DNA of 64,000 nt from JBOFSQ01 sp051651625 (GTDB lineage Bacteria; Planctomycetota; Planctomycetia; Pirellulales; Thermoguttaceae). The position numbers and the translations under genes are program-made. The first letter of the stretch is position 1. The number at the start of each line of letters is the position of its first letter. Shown here in pieces: positions 53,383-62,761 of the stretch. Below the pieces are notes generated by a model. It was given only the letters and a program-made list of their open reading frames with translations, was not told the origin of the DNA and ran no database searches. The stretch covers positions 1-64,000 of the forward strand of contig JBOFSQ010000108.1 of NCBI GenBank assembly GCA_051651625.1. The letters run 5' to 3'.

Positions 53383-56300
53383 CTACTTGCAGAGCGAAAA
53401 CCGTTCAAAGAACGATTGCTTCTTTGGTGTGTCGGCTTGCGGAGGAACGTAGTATGACCCAGCAGGCGACGATGGTGTTGGCCCCGGCGAGCGGTCTGAC
53501 TCTTGCCGCGACACCGTTATCGCCTGACGAATATCCGGGAGCGTTACGCGCTGGATGTTCAAGTCGCCCAAAACTCCTTCGATGCGAAGCTGAACAAGTT
53601 GGTCACCCGCCATTCCAACGAGATCACTCACGACCGGAATTTGCATCGAACGATTACCAACCCGCGTACCCATCAGCAGGTCAACGCGGCGAGTGTCGAT
53701 TTGCAGGTCGCCCCGTCCGCAGAGGCTGAGTGTGTCGCCATCGAAGTAAACAGGATCAAGAATCGCGCGATTCCCTTGAAGCGTAAACGCCAACTCGCCA
53801 GCGTTGAACGCACCGCGTTTTGGTTCGTCGAGACGAAGGACTTGAAACAACCGCATCACCGAAGGGAGTTCGTAAACATCGGCGTCGGTGAGCCATACTT
53901 TACCGGAGCCGCCGAGTGTTTCGAGGCGTCGTCCTTCGCCGTGAATCCGTGACTGGAACGCCAGCTTTCCTTCGAGTCGCTGCGCCGGTAACGAGGCAAG
54001 CTGACTCACGAGTTGCGGAAGCTGAATCTCCGAACCTTCCATCGCAACTTGATAACGAAACGTCTTTCCCGTAACGACATCGCCTACAAGTTTAACGTGG
54101 CCACCGCAGAGACGCGCTTCGATGTTGTGTCCGATTGTGTCGTCGGTCGGTTGCTGTGCGACATCGAACTGTCCGCCGCCAAACTCTGTCGGCAGAATCG
54201 ACGATGGCGGTCTCAACTGCTCGCGACGAAGTCGGTACGTCGCGCGTTGCGACGGCCCAACGTAAATGCGATCTTCTGCGGTGCTGTAGTAAAACGGGCC
54301 GGTGATGTCGGTAAATGGTAAGTCGAGAACCGTTGCTTGATCAAGTCGGAGCGTACCACCAACGCGGAGGTCACCCTCTTCGTTGCGTCCATAAATGCCA
54401 ACTTGACCGAAGACGTTTTTCGCTTGCAAACCAACGTTGACAGTATTATTGTGTAACACAGCGACAACGTCCCACTCAGCCCGCAGCGGCGTTTCCTGTC
54501 GCGGCCCCTGCGAAAAACCGACCCAGCCAGCAAGATTAACAGCACCTTCAAGTTGAACGCTGTCATAAAACGTTCGCAGTGCGGGCGGGAGTGCCTGCTG
54601 AAGTTCTCGATGCGACGTGAGACGATCAACCGTAAGTTTGTCGAGCGATAACGACCACTCGTTCCCCGCACCAAAACGGCACTCAATACTCGATGCACAA
54701 CGAACATCCTTATTGCGGCCACTGAAATCGTCGATCTTCACGCGGCCATCAACATACTGAATCGTCCCTTTCACGTCCGTCAGCGGATACGGAAAATGAA
54801 CCGGACAAATCGACACACCTTCCATCGGAACCGCCGTAAACATCACGCTTAACCGATGCGACGACGGCAGATACGAAATCTTCGCATCGAGATTGACTTT
54901 GCCTTTTGCGCGAATGCCGGTCACGATGTCGCGCTGTCGCTTGTTCAAGATCGCTTTGGTGAGGTCACCATCGAGCGGGAGATTGACGGCACTAATGTTG
55001 AGAAAAAACTCGTAGTCTTTGTCGGCAGTATCGCCTTCTAAACCGTCCTCGCGCTGTCGCGGAAAGATGTGTCCGAACCCGCGAACCGTCGCCGATTCGT
55101 GTTGGCCGATGATGTTGTTGAACGTCCACCGGTCGTTTTGCATCACCAAGAATCCGTCGAGATTGGTGAGCGGATACGGAAACTTGTCGTACCGAATTGA
55201 GCATCGTTCGAGGCCGACTTCGACGTACTTCTTGAGCGGCTGCTGCGGTGCAAACTCGACCAAAATCATCGCCGAAAGATTTCCTTCAGGGTGGAGCGAC
55301 GAGACGACTTGACGTGGCTTGTTCGGTAACAGTTCAATGAGACGCGATGTGATCGCAATGTGTTGCCCCAACACTTTCACTTTGCCAGCGGCTTGTCCGG
55401 GGGTTGCAAGTCCGGCGATGTTACCTTCGAGGTGAATCGGTGTCGTCTCCGTCGGACTTGTGTTTAGTGCAAACTTGAGTTGGTCTTCGGTGAGCGTCAG
55501 CCATCCACTCAAGTGATCGACGCGATACGGAAACGCGCGGCTACAAAGCGATGTATTCGTCCCCTGAAGTGTTATCTGCACTGGACGCCACTTTCCGTCG
55601 CGGCGAACGAGCGATGCGGCGACGTTTGCGGTCGTTGCAAACTCTGCGTTCTTGAGAAACGCTTGGACGTTGGCGTTGTCGCGCGGTGCGAATCGGCGAA
55701 CGAGCAAGTCGTCGATGGCGAAGTGGTTGATCTCTGTTTCGAGTGTCGCACCGCGAATTGACGTTAGTCCGTCTTGCGTGTAGACCAGTCGCACCAAATC
55801 GGCGCGACCGAGTTGTCCCGAGAGGTTGTCGATTTTCACGCTCTCATCCGTGACATGAAACGACGCCGCAAGCGACGACGCACGCTGGTTCAATTGCGGT
55901 ATGTCTCCCGCCGCGTGACGCAATGTCCCATCGATCTCGAAACGCATACCGAGTGGCGCAGCGGCGTCGCGGACGACGTTCGCATTAGCGTCGATGGTGC
56001 CGCTCCAAGTGTTCAAGCACGCAGCGTCGCAGTTCACTGCATCTGGCGGTATCATCGTCGTCACATATTCCAGCCACGCAGGATCGATGGTGAGGTGTTC
56101 GACTCGTGCTGAAGTGTCCCAGTCGCCGGCGGAGTTGAAGTTTCCGTGTACGCTGACGCGACGTGCAAGATGCGAAGCGATCTCGACGCGAAAGTTCCAT
56201 CCTTCGGAGACCGCGGGTGAATTTGGTGTGATCATCGCACCGATTCCATCGACGGTGAGCGGCGCGGTCTGTGGTTTGGCCGCATCGGTGTAGACGATTT

Positions 56301-56829
56301 TTCCGTCAACGACTTCAATCGGCAGCGAATGCTGTGGTTGTTTGGCCGGCCGAAGTTTTTGGAGCACCGGAAACGTTTTGTCGTGAGCGCGTTCGACGTA
56401 AAGTGTTGGGCGATGAAATGTAACCTTTGTTGGCGTCGGCGAAAAGTTTCCAGCGATACCGTCTGTCACGATGGAATCGAACGATGTCGGACAGTCGATC
56501 AAAACTTCGTCGATAGTGAGAATACGTTCACCGCGCCGCCCGCCGACTTTGTCGTAAAGCGTAACACCGTAAACAGCGACGCCGCGTCTGTCGGCGATTT
56601 CGGTGCGAGTGATTTCGCAATCGAGGTGTGGAAACCGTTCGACGATTTCGTTATGCACGCGACGGTCAATCTCCGTCGGCAGGAGGTGACTTACCACCAC
56701 CGCCGCAATCGCCGCGAGGACGACAACTAGTAGAAAACCCCACTTGAGGAGTTTTCCGATGTTCCGAAAGAGTGATCTCAAACAGCCATATTCTGGGGAC
56801 GTTGAAGTGCGTTCAGTGACCGCGCGCAC
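53383..56829 (-). CDS. Giant AsmA-like membrane-anchored protein
   Basis: 1148 residues from GTG 56829; no other start fits well. One membrane segment near 30-48 (WGFLLVVVLAAIAAVVVSHLL) anchors a long, repetitive beta-strand region to the end, with several filament-like repeats of strand pairs (FPYPLTNLDGFLV, FPYPLTDVKGTIQ; ISAVNLPLDGDL). The C-terminal part (GDLQIDTRRVDLLMGTRVGNRS) resembles the end of AsmA/TamB/YhdP proteins, which form grooves that carry phospholipids between membranes. It probably spans the periplasm. It is convergent with ruvX. Confidence 0.78.
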   Translation of the reverse strand: MRAVTERTSTSPEYGCLRSLFRNIGKLLKWGFLLVVVLAAIAAVVVSHLLPTEIDRRVHNEIVERFPHLDCEITRTEIADRRGVAVYGVTLYDKVGGRRGERILTIDEVLIDCPTSFDSIVTDGIAGNFSPTPTKVTFHRPTLYVERAHDKTFPVLQKLRPAKQPQHSLPIEVVDGKIVYTDAAKPQTAPLTVDGIGAMITPNSPAVSEGWNFRVEIASHLARRVSVHGNFNSAGDWDTSARVEHLTIDPAWLEYVTTMIPPDAVNCDAACLNTWSGTIDANANVVRDAAAPLGMRFEIDGTLRHAAGDIPQLNQRASSLAASFHVTDESVKIDNLSGQLGRADLVRLVYTQDGLTSIRGATLETEINHFAIDDLLVRRFAPRDNANVQAFLKNAEFATTANVAASLVRRDGKWRPVQITLQGTNTSLCSRAFPYRVDHLSGWLTLTEDQLKFALNTSPTETTPIHLEGNIAGLATPGQAAGKVKVLGQHIAITSRLIELLPNKPRQVVSSLHPEGNLSAMILVEFAPQQPLKKYVEVGLERCSIRYDKFPYPLTNLDGFLVMQNDRWTFNNIIGQHESATVRGFGHIFPRQREDGLEGDTADKDYEFFLNISAVNLPLDGDLTKAILNKRQRDIVTGIRAKGKVNLDAKISYLPSSHRLSVMFTAVPMEGVSICPVHFPYPLTDVKGTIQYVDGRVKIDDFSGRNKDVRCASSIECRFGAGNEWSLSLDKLTVDRLTSHRELQQALPPALRTFYDSVQLEGAVNLAGWVGFSQGPRQETPLRAEWDVVAVLHNNTVNVGLQAKNVFGQVGIYGRNEEGDLRVGGTLRLDQATVLDLPFTDITGPFYYSTAEDRIYVGPSQRATYRLRREQLRPPSSILPTEFGGGQFDVAQQPTDDTIGHNIEARLCGGHVKLVGDVVTGKTFRYQVAMEGSEIQLPQLVSQLASLPAQRLEGKLAFQSRIHGEGRRLETLGGSGKVWLTDADVYELPSVMRLFQVLRLDEPKRGAFNAGELAFTLQGNRAILDPVYFDGDTLSLCGRGDLQIDTRRVDLLMGTRVGNRSMQIPVVSDLVGMAGDQLVQLRIEGVLGDLNIQRVTLPDIRQAITVSRQESDRSPGPTPSSPAGSYYVPPQADTPKKQSFFERFSLCK

Positions 56830-56932
56830 CGCGAGCGTGCGCAGCGATACCGCAGAAAAACCAGCGAATCATAGAGAATCCGCTGGCAAACGTCAACGCC
56901 GAATTCTTGCGTCATGTGAGATATGAGGCAGA

Positions 56933-57435
56933 CTAGGGGAGATAGGTCGCCCTCTTGAAGCTCATCTTACCGTGAAACTTGCCTTCACAAACCCCAGACG
57001 TTCGCGTCAACCCGATACCGGTGTAGAGCCTTGTTGTTTTGACGATGTTGTCGAGGTTTACGAAGAACAAAAAGTTTCGATAACCGCGCCGATACAGATA
57101 GACAATCAGCCCCGCCATAATGAGCGTCTTGCCGCTACCGGTCGCCATGTGAAACAACATTGGTTTGGTTCTCCGTGTAATAAAAGCCGGAAAGGAGGCG
57201 TACTCGCCGTATTGACGGAGAGCTGCGTGTTGACGTTATTTCCTTCGTTCCCGCAATACCGAACGTGTGCAATCGTGACGGCGACGTTTTCTCTGTCCGT
57301 CAATACGGCGGCGTACCGCCTCCTTTCCGGCTTCTATTAATTCCCACACCCCGTAAAAACTTCGCGTGAAAACTTTGTTGGCATCGCTGATTACGTAGTC
57401 CGCGTCGTTGAGGTCGCAGCAGACAAAAGAACCGC
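56933..57435 (-). pseudogene. Remnant of a DEAD/DEAH helicase (type III restriction Res-like), split by R3
   Basis: 56933-57160 encodes LFHMATGSGKTLIMAGLI and YRRGYRNFLFFVNLDNIV, the P-loop region of Res-type helicases, and then diverges. 57343-57435 encodes DADYVISDANKVFTRSFYGV in the same orientation, plausibly the upstream neighbour. The 160-bp R3 element lies between. No downstream helicase motifs remain. The gene is broken. Confidence 0.7.
57179..57338. repeat. R3 MITE-like inverted repeat, copy 2
   Basis: 160 bp. The left arm AATAAAAGCCGGAAAGGAGG pairs with the right arm ending CCTCCTTTCCGGCTTCTATT, and inner sequence CGCCGTATTGACGGAGA recurs inverted at about 57294-57310. Ends match the copy at 51909-52005; the middle is longer. 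It interrupts a helicase remnant, so it is likely to have inserted there. Confidence 0.85.
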
Positions 57436-57443
57436 CACCTTGC

Positions 57444-57487
57444 CCCTTCGCACGGTGTTTGTGAGTACACAAACACCGTGCGAAGGG
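57444..57487. terminator. Perfect stem-loop 55-98 bases past pyrG, terminator-like but without a U tract
   Basis: 57444-57463 and 57468-57487 are perfectly complementary 20-base arms around a 4-base loop (AGTA). The arm reads CCCTTCGCACGGTGTTTGTG. It may end or protect the pyrG mRNA, but no run of U follows on either strand, so the role is uncertain. Confidence 0.5.
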
Positions 57488-57541
57488 TGCGCAAACCCGT
57501 CCGCATACCGTTCGCAAACCATGAAACGGTTACTCGCGTGG

Positions 57542-59152
57542 CTACCGTCCTGCGCGGTGTGTTACGGCGGCGGCGATGAAGTCTGCGAAGAGTGGGTGCG
57601 GGCTCGTTGGCTGCGACTTGAACTCAGGATGAAACTGAACCGCCAAAAACCACGGATGAGACTCGATCTCCACAATCTCACAGAGCTGGCCGTCTGGACT
57701 CGTCCCCGTCACGACCATACCCGCCGCCGCGTACCGCGCACGATAGTCGCCGTTAAACTCGTAACGATGACGATGACGCTCGAAAACGGTCTCCTTGCCG
57801 TAGGCGTTCCGCGCACGACTCGACTCCAACAAAATCGCTGGCTGTGAACCGAGTCGCATCGTGCCGCCAAGCTGCGTCACCGACTTCTGCTCGTTCAAAA
57901 GACTGATAACCGGATGGCGAGTTTCCTTGTCAAACTCCGTCGAGTGCGCACCGTCAAGGCCAAGAACGTGACGCCCGAACTCGATCACCGCACACTGCAT
58001 ACCAAGACAAATGCCGAGAAACGGAATCTTCGCTTCACGAGCAATCTGTATCGCTGTGATTTTCCCCTCAACGCCGCGTTCACCAAAACCGCCCGGCACA
58101 AGAATCCCATCGACTCGCCGCAACTCGTCCTGAACGCCAACGTCTTCAAGCGTTTCACTCTGAATCCGCAAGATGCGAACGTGCGTCTTACTAGCCAACC
58201 CGCCGTGGTCGAGAGATTCATAAATCGACTTGTACGCATCGCGGTGCGCCGTGTATTTCCCGACAACGGCAATCGTCACCTCGTGCTCTGGATTTCGCAT
58301 CGCGTGCATCATCGTCCGCCAGTCGGCAAGGTCGATTGGCTTCGTCTCCGTCAGCCCCAACTTATCGACGATGAGCTGATCGAGATTGTTTTCGTGGAGC
58401 GACAGCGGGACTTCATAGATCGAAAAATCGCGGTCTTTTTCCTCGATGACCGACTCGCGTTCGAGGTTGCAAAAGAGCGCGATCTTCGCTTTGTCGCTGT
58501 CGGGGATCGTGTGTTCGGTACGGCAAATTAAGAGGTCGGGCTGAATCCCGATTTGCCGCAGTTTTTCGACGCTGTGTTGTGTCGGTTTCGTTTTGAGTTC
58601 TCTCGCCGACTTGAGATACGGCACGAGCGTAAGGTGAACAAAAAGGCAGTTGCGTTTTCCGGCATCTAGCGAATACTGACGAATCGCTTCCAAGAACGGC
58701 AGACTTTCGATGTCGCCAACCGTGCCGCCGATCTCCGTGATGACAACATCGACGTCTTCTTTGTCGAGGTTGCGGATGAGCGACTTGATCTCGTTGGTGA
58801 CGTGCGGAATTACCTGCACCGTTTTTCCTTGGTACTCGCCGCGACGTTCTTTGTCGATGACGCGCAGATAAATGAGTCCGGTCGTCCAGCTACTCGCCCG
58901 CGAAAGCGGACTCGATGTGAACCGTTCGTAGTGGCCGAGATCGAGGTCGGTCTCGGTTCCGTCGTCGAGAACGTAGACTTCGCCATGCTGAAACGGACTG
59001 AGCGTCCCCGGATCGACATTAATATACGGATCAAGTTTTTGGAGCCGCACCGAGAGTCCGCGACGTTCGAGCAGCATCCCAATCGATGCGCTCGTGAGTC
59101 CTTTACCAAGAGAGCTAACAACACCGCCGGTGACAAAAATGTGTTTGGTCAT
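57542..59152 (-). CDS. pyrG: CTP synthase
   Basis: 536 residues. It makes CTP from UTP with glutamine and ATP. Synthetase domain: IFVTGGVVSSLGKGLTSASI, KLDPYINVDPGTLSPFQHGEVYV, GGTVGDIESLPFLEAIRQ and KPTQHSVEKLRQIGIQPD. Glutamine amidotransferase domain: GGFGERGVEGK, FLGICLGMQCAVIEF with the nucleophile Cys, and HPEFKSQP with the catalytic His and Glu. Length is typical. It is divergent from dhaK, and about 680 bp of remnant and repeat sequence lies downstream. Confidence 0.97.
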   Translation of the reverse strand: MTKHIFVTGGVVSSLGKGLTSASIGMLLERRGLSVRLQKLDPYINVDPGTLSPFQHGEVYVLDDGTETDLDLGHYERFTSSPLSRASSWTTGLIYLRVIDKERRGEYQGKTVQVIPHVTNEIKSLIRNLDKEDVDVVITEIGGTVGDIESLPFLEAIRQYSLDAGKRNCLFVHLTLVPYLKSARELKTKPTQHSVEKLRQIGIQPDLLICRTEHTIPDSDKAKIALFCNLERESVIEEKDRDFSIYEVPLSLHENNLDQLIVDKLGLTETKPIDLADWRTMMHAMRNPEHEVTIAVVGKYTAHRDAYKSIYESLDHGGLASKTHVRILRIQSETLEDVGVQDELRRVDGILVPGGFGERGVEGKITAIQIAREAKIPFLGICLGMQCAVIEFGRHVLGLDGAHSTEFDKETRHPVISLLNEQKSVTQLGGTMRLGSQPAILLESSRARNAYGKETVFERHRHRYEFNGDYRARYAAAGMVVTGTSPDGQLCEIVEIESHPWFLAVQFHPEFKSQPTSPHPLFADFIAAAVTHRAGR

Positions 59153-59370
59153 GAAGAGAAGTTGGAGAGAATGTGGATAGTGAGAAACGAGAATGCAAGC
59201 GCATCGCCATCATTCTACCGCTTGGAGTTCAAAAGTCAAAGGGACGTGTTTTTCGCGTGTGTGTCTGCGCGGTTGAGGCCCCTCCCGATGTGGCGACGTT
59301 ATGGTATACTTCGCGCGTGCGTTTTGGCGCGTTTTGTTTCTATTCACAAACTTTGCAGGAGAACCGAACG

Positions 59371-60375
59371 ATGACAATGAAGAAGTTTCTCAACGATCCC
59401 AACAACTTGACTGTCGAACTACTAGAAGGGCTTGCCCTCGCGTATCCGTCAAAGGTGCGCGTGATGAACGAGAAGATTGTCCTGCGTGCAAAACCCAAGG
59501 ACAAGAGCAAGGTTGCCATCGTCACGCTCGGCGGGGCAGGGCACGAACCTGCGTTAAGTGGTTACGTCGGTGAAGGAATGCTCGACGCCTCCGTCGTCGG
59601 TGACATTTTCGCCGCACCGGGAGGCCCGAAAGTTCTCGAAACGATCCGCATGTTCAAAGACTACAGCGGCGTCTTGCTCGTGATTCTCAACCACGCAGGC
59701 GACGTGATGAACGGCAACATGGCGTTCGACGCCGCTGTCCGCGAAGGGATCAAAATTAAGAAGATACTGACCCACGAAGACATCGCCGCCGGCACTGCCG
59801 CTCCGATTGAAGACCGTCGCGGACTCGGTGGGTGCGTACCGCTCTTCAAAGTCGCTGGTGCCGCTGCCGAAGCGGGAAAGTCGCTCGACGAAGTTGTCGC
59901 CATTGCAAACAAGTTCAACGACAAAATGGCGACCATCGCAGTCACGATGCGAACCGCAACTCACCCGCAATCGGGACAGTCGCTTGCGACACTCAACGAC
60001 GACGAAATGGAAATCGGAATGGGACAACACGGCGAAGGCGGCGGTACCGGTCCGCAACCGATTCAAACTGCCGATACGACCGCCGAAATGATGACCGACC
60101 GACTCGTCGCCGCGATTGGTGCGAAGTCGGGCGACCAAGCGGTGCTCATCGTCAACGGAAGCGGCGCAACGACGTTGATGGAGATGCTCGTCGTCTTCCG
60201 CAGAGCGCACCAAGTTTTGGCGGCGAAGGGGATCAAAGTTGTCGGCTCGCGCGTGGAAGAAATTCTCACCGTGCAAGAGGCAGCGGGATTCCAACTCTTC
60301 CTCGCCACACTCGACGCCGAACTCCTCAAATACTACAACGCGCCAAGCGATACGCCGTACTGGACGACACGATAG
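59371..60375 (+). CDS. dhaK: Dihydroxyacetone kinase subunit DhaK-like
   Basis: 334 residues from ATG 59371 behind GCAGGAG. IVTLGGAGHEPALSGYVGEGMLDASVVGDIF is the start of DhaK (quoted in part: GGAGHEPALSGYVG), HAGDVMNGNMAFDAA and GRRGLGGCV-like (reads DRRGLGGCVPLFK) follow, and the substrate-binding His is in MGQHGEGGG. DhaK binds dihydroxyacetone through a hemiaminal and needs a DhaL nucleotide subunit, absent in the window. Alone it may serve another sugar or pair with a distant DhaL. frr follows 24 bp downstream. Confidence 0.9.
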   Translation: MTMKKFLNDPNNLTVELLEGLALAYPSKVRVMNEKIVLRAKPKDKSKVAIVTLGGAGHEPALSGYVGEGMLDASVVGDIFAAPGGPKVLETIRMFKDYSGVLLVILNHAGDVMNGNMAFDAAVREGIKIKKILTHEDIAAGTAAPIEDRRGLGGCVPLFKVAGAAAEAGKSLDEVVAIANKFNDKMATIAVTMRTATHPQSGQSLATLNDDEMEIGMGQHGEGGGTGPQPIQTADTTAEMMTDRLVAAIGAKSGDQAVLIVNGSGATTLMEMLVVFRRAHQVLAAKGIKVVGSRVEEILTVQEAAGFQLFLATLDAELLKYYNAPSDTPYWTTR

Positions 60376-60399
60376 GCCCTCAAACCACTCTAAAAACTT

Positions 60400-60957
60400 A
60401 TGGACGCAGAAGAAATTATTCTTGACGTTGAAGATCGCATGGAGAAGGCGGTGGCGAAGTTTCGCCGCGACCTTTCTGGCATTCGCACTGGACGTGCTAA
60501 CCCCGGCTTGGTCGATTCGATCAAGGTTGCGGTGTATGGTAGCGATTGTCCGCTGAAACAGGTGGCGTCGGTGGCGTGTCCTGAACCGGCGCAGATTGTC
60601 ATTCGCCCGTTTGACCTTACGACGCTCAAAGACATCGAAAAGGCGATCATCGCCTCTGATCTCGGTTACACGCCGAACAGCGATGGACGTGTTGTGAGAA
60701 TCAACATTCCGCCGCTGTCGTCGCAGGTACGTCAGAAGATGGTGACTCGTATCAAGGAGTTGTGCGAGGAGTCGAAGGTGGCGATTCGCAACGTCCGCCG
60801 CGACGGCAACAAAATGGCCGACGCCGCCGAAAAAGCGAAGTCGATCTCCGAAGACCAGCGTGACGAAATGAAAGAAGAAATCCAGTCACTCACAAAACGT
60901 TTCGAAGACGCCGCAAACGATCTAGCCAAAGAACGCGAAAAAGATGTGCTGGAGTGA
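60400..60957 (+). CDS. frr: Ribosome recycling factor
   Basis: 185 residues, the usual length. EDRMEKAVAKFRRDLSGIRTGRANPGLVD, VASVACPEPAQIVIRPFD, RINIPPLSSQVRQKMVTRIK and VAIRNVRRDGNKMADA match RRF helices and the hinge (the longer blocks are quoted in part: FRRDLSGIRTGRANPGLVD). Frr with EF-G splits ribosomes after termination. It is usually next to pyrH or tsf; here it follows dhaK. Confidence 0.97.
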   Translation: MDAEEIILDVEDRMEKAVAKFRRDLSGIRTGRANPGLVDSIKVAVYGSDCPLKQVASVACPEPAQIVIRPFDLTTLKDIEKAIIASDLGYTPNSDGRVVRINIPPLSSQVRQKMVTRIKELCEESKVAIRNVRRDGNKMADAAEKAKSISEDQRDEMKEEIQSLTKRFEDAANDLAKEREKDVLE

Positions 60958-61248
60958 TGCACGAAGAGGAGAGAACACGGAACACGCGGAAAAACGGAAG
61001 ACGCGGAATGCTGAACTTCCGCGTCTTTCCGCCCTTCCGTGATTTCCGCGTTAAAACTTCTTCTTCGTGCTTTTGTGCGAGAAAAAAGAACTGCTCGCAA
61101 ACGCAAAATTCGTGAACGCTTACCCGCACTCCAGTTTCCGGCGAAAGCCCAAAACCGCCGCCAACAAAATTGCACACTCCGCATCGTCATTCCCGCGTAC
61201 TCGGCGGGAATCTAAATCACACACCACAAGCAAAACGCGATAGCGGAA
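60958..61248. repeat. R5 copy and R1 left-type tail before the 61 kb operon
   Basis: Low-complexity CGCGGAAAxxCGGAAGACGCGGAA repeats lead to GTGCGAGAAAAAAGAACTG (61075-61093, R5) and a lone R4-like end, TTCGTGAACGCTTAC (61109-61123). The R1 outer tail, CATTCCCGCGTACTCGGCGGGAATC and then CACAAGCAAAACGCGATAGCGG (61192-61246), ends at the next gene's start. Confidence 0.65.
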
Positions 61249-61896
61249 ATGGAAATTGAAATGAAAGACGACAATAACACTCGTGTAATCCTGAATTGGT
61301 TGTGCCGTAGTTACGAGTCAACAGAGTTTTGGAAAGCAGAAGCTGAACGATTCGCGTTGGCATCAATCATTGGGCCAAACGGCGAGATTGATTCAGAGCG
61401 AGTACGAAAGGATTTCGCAAAATTTCTGCGCGAGATTTTTTCATCGTTCGCACCCAAAAGTCTGGACGAACTCGCATGGGTGGACGGATATAATACGCCA
61501 CAACCCGTCCATATACCTGCTCCCGTCTTTGAAGTGTCGGAAGTAAACTGGGATTACCTCGCGGATTATTTTTTGCTTTGTGTTCACTCCACGTCTTCCA
61601 TTGTTGAAGAGATCAATTCACTACGAACGGAGTTTAATAACAAAATAAAGTGCCGCTCCGATGCAAACATCAAACGAATGGAAAAGTATTACATAGCAAT
61701 GCAATTGTTTTTCGGTGAAGCAATTGTACGCGTAAATCCAATGTCGCAAGAGGACGAAAAAGAATTCAAAAAACTCAAATCACGTCCGGTATTGATTGAA
61801 GAAGAAAAACAGAAGGGCGAGTTGATGGAAATCTTTCTTTCAAGCATCACTGGCTACAGTAGCAAGTATTTTCCGAGGATAGATGAACATGATTGA
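61249..61896 (+). CDS. Hypothetical protein, first gene of the candidate defence operon
   Basis: 215 residues from ATG 61249 (ATG 61261 is the alternative). Largely alpha-helical by composition, with Phe/Tyr/Trp-rich segments and no signal peptide, membrane segment or recognised motif (LNWLCRSYESTEFWKAEAER, DYLADYFLLCVHSTSSIVEE, MEKYYIAMQLFFGEAIV). It is AT-richer than the core genes of the window. Its end overlaps the exonuclease-BRCT gene by 14 bp, so the two are probably translated together. Confidence 0.7.
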   Translation: MEIEMKDDNNTRVILNWLCRSYESTEFWKAEAERFALASIIGPNGEIDSERVRKDFAKFLREIFSSFAPKSLDELAWVDGYNTPQPVHIPAPVFEVSEVNWDYLADYFLLCVHSTSSIVEEINSLRTEFNNKIKCRSDANIKRMEKYYIAMQLFFGEAIVRVNPMSQEDEKEFKKLKSRPVLIEEEKQKGELMEIFLSSITGYSSKYFPRIDEHD

Positions 61897-62743
61897 CTTT
61901 ATTGCCATTGATTTTGAGACAGCGAGTCGTGCTAAAAACTATCAGAGCAGTGCTTGCTCTATCGGTATAGCCGTCGTCAAAAATGGGCAGGTTGTTCATC
62001 GTCCATTTTATTCTCTGATCAAGCCACCACCGCGATATGAGTTTGATCTGCAAAATGTCAAACTTCACGGAATCCGTTATGACATGGTGCAAGACGCACC
62101 TACCTTTGCCGAGTTATGGGGGAACATCAAAGACTTTTTTCACGGGTCACATGTTGTAGCGCACAAGCTGTCGTTTGACAGAAGTGTTTTGATGGCGTGC
62201 CTTCAAGAATACAACCTTGAAGAGCCTGCTGTATTGGGGTGGTGGGATACACTGGAAACGAGCCGTAAATACTTGAGTCTGCCTGACCATAAATTGCCAA
62301 CGGTCGCTGCTCATCTTGGGATTCCGCTACAACAACACCACGAAGCATTGGAGGATGCGTTAGCGTGCGCAAAAATCGCCATCGCCTTGATGAATGAGTA
62401 TGGCGACCTTGCAGACTTGGCAAGAAGTGTAAGCGATGGTAAAACACGAGCAAAATCTGCGACAAAACGGCAACGTGTGAAAACAGACATTTCAATCGCA
62501 GAGCCTGACAATCGTTTTTCAGGGATGACATTTGTGTTTACTGGAGCACTTGCCACGATGACACGATCACAAGCAGAATTGTTCGTCAAAGAATATGGCG
62601 GTAAGGCTTCGTCGTCGGTATCGTCGAAAACATCGTTTGTTGTCGCAGGCGACGCCGCTGGCAGCAAACTCACAAAGGCCTGCGAGCTTGGCGTCACCGT
62701 AATCAGCGAGGCGGAATTTAAGCAAATGATTGACGCATCGTGA
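61883..62743 (+). CDS. DEDDh 3'-5' exonuclease with C-terminal BRCT domain
   Basis: 286 residues from ATG 61883 (ATG 61889 possible). The exonuclease domain (about 4-175) has IAIDFETA (Asp10, Glu12), AHKLSFDRSVL and HHEALEDALACA, the DEDDh triad of DnaQ/RNase T nucleases. A basic linker (KTRAKSATKRQRVK) leads to a BRCT domain from about residue 208 (FSGMTFVFTGALATMTRSQA, then ISEAEFKQMI). The layout suggests trimming of DNA or RNA ends at lesions or nucleic-acid ends. It sits between an unknown protein and an AAA15 ATPase, 18 bp from the latter. Confidence 0.86.
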   Translation: MNMIDFIAIDFETASRAKNYQSSACSIGIAVVKNGQVVHRPFYSLIKPPPRYEFDLQNVKLHGIRYDMVQDAPTFAELWGNIKDFFHGSHVVAHKLSFDRSVLMACLQEYNLEEPAVLGWWDTLETSRKYLSLPDHKLPTVAAHLGIPLQQHHEALEDALACAKIAIALMNEYGDLADLARSVSDGKTRAKSATKRQRVKTDISIAEPDNRFSGMTFVFTGALATMTRSQAELFVKEYGGKASSSVSSKTSFVVAGDAAGSKLTKACELGVTVISEAEFKQMIDAS

Positions 62744-62761
62744 AAGAGTGAGGATAAACTC

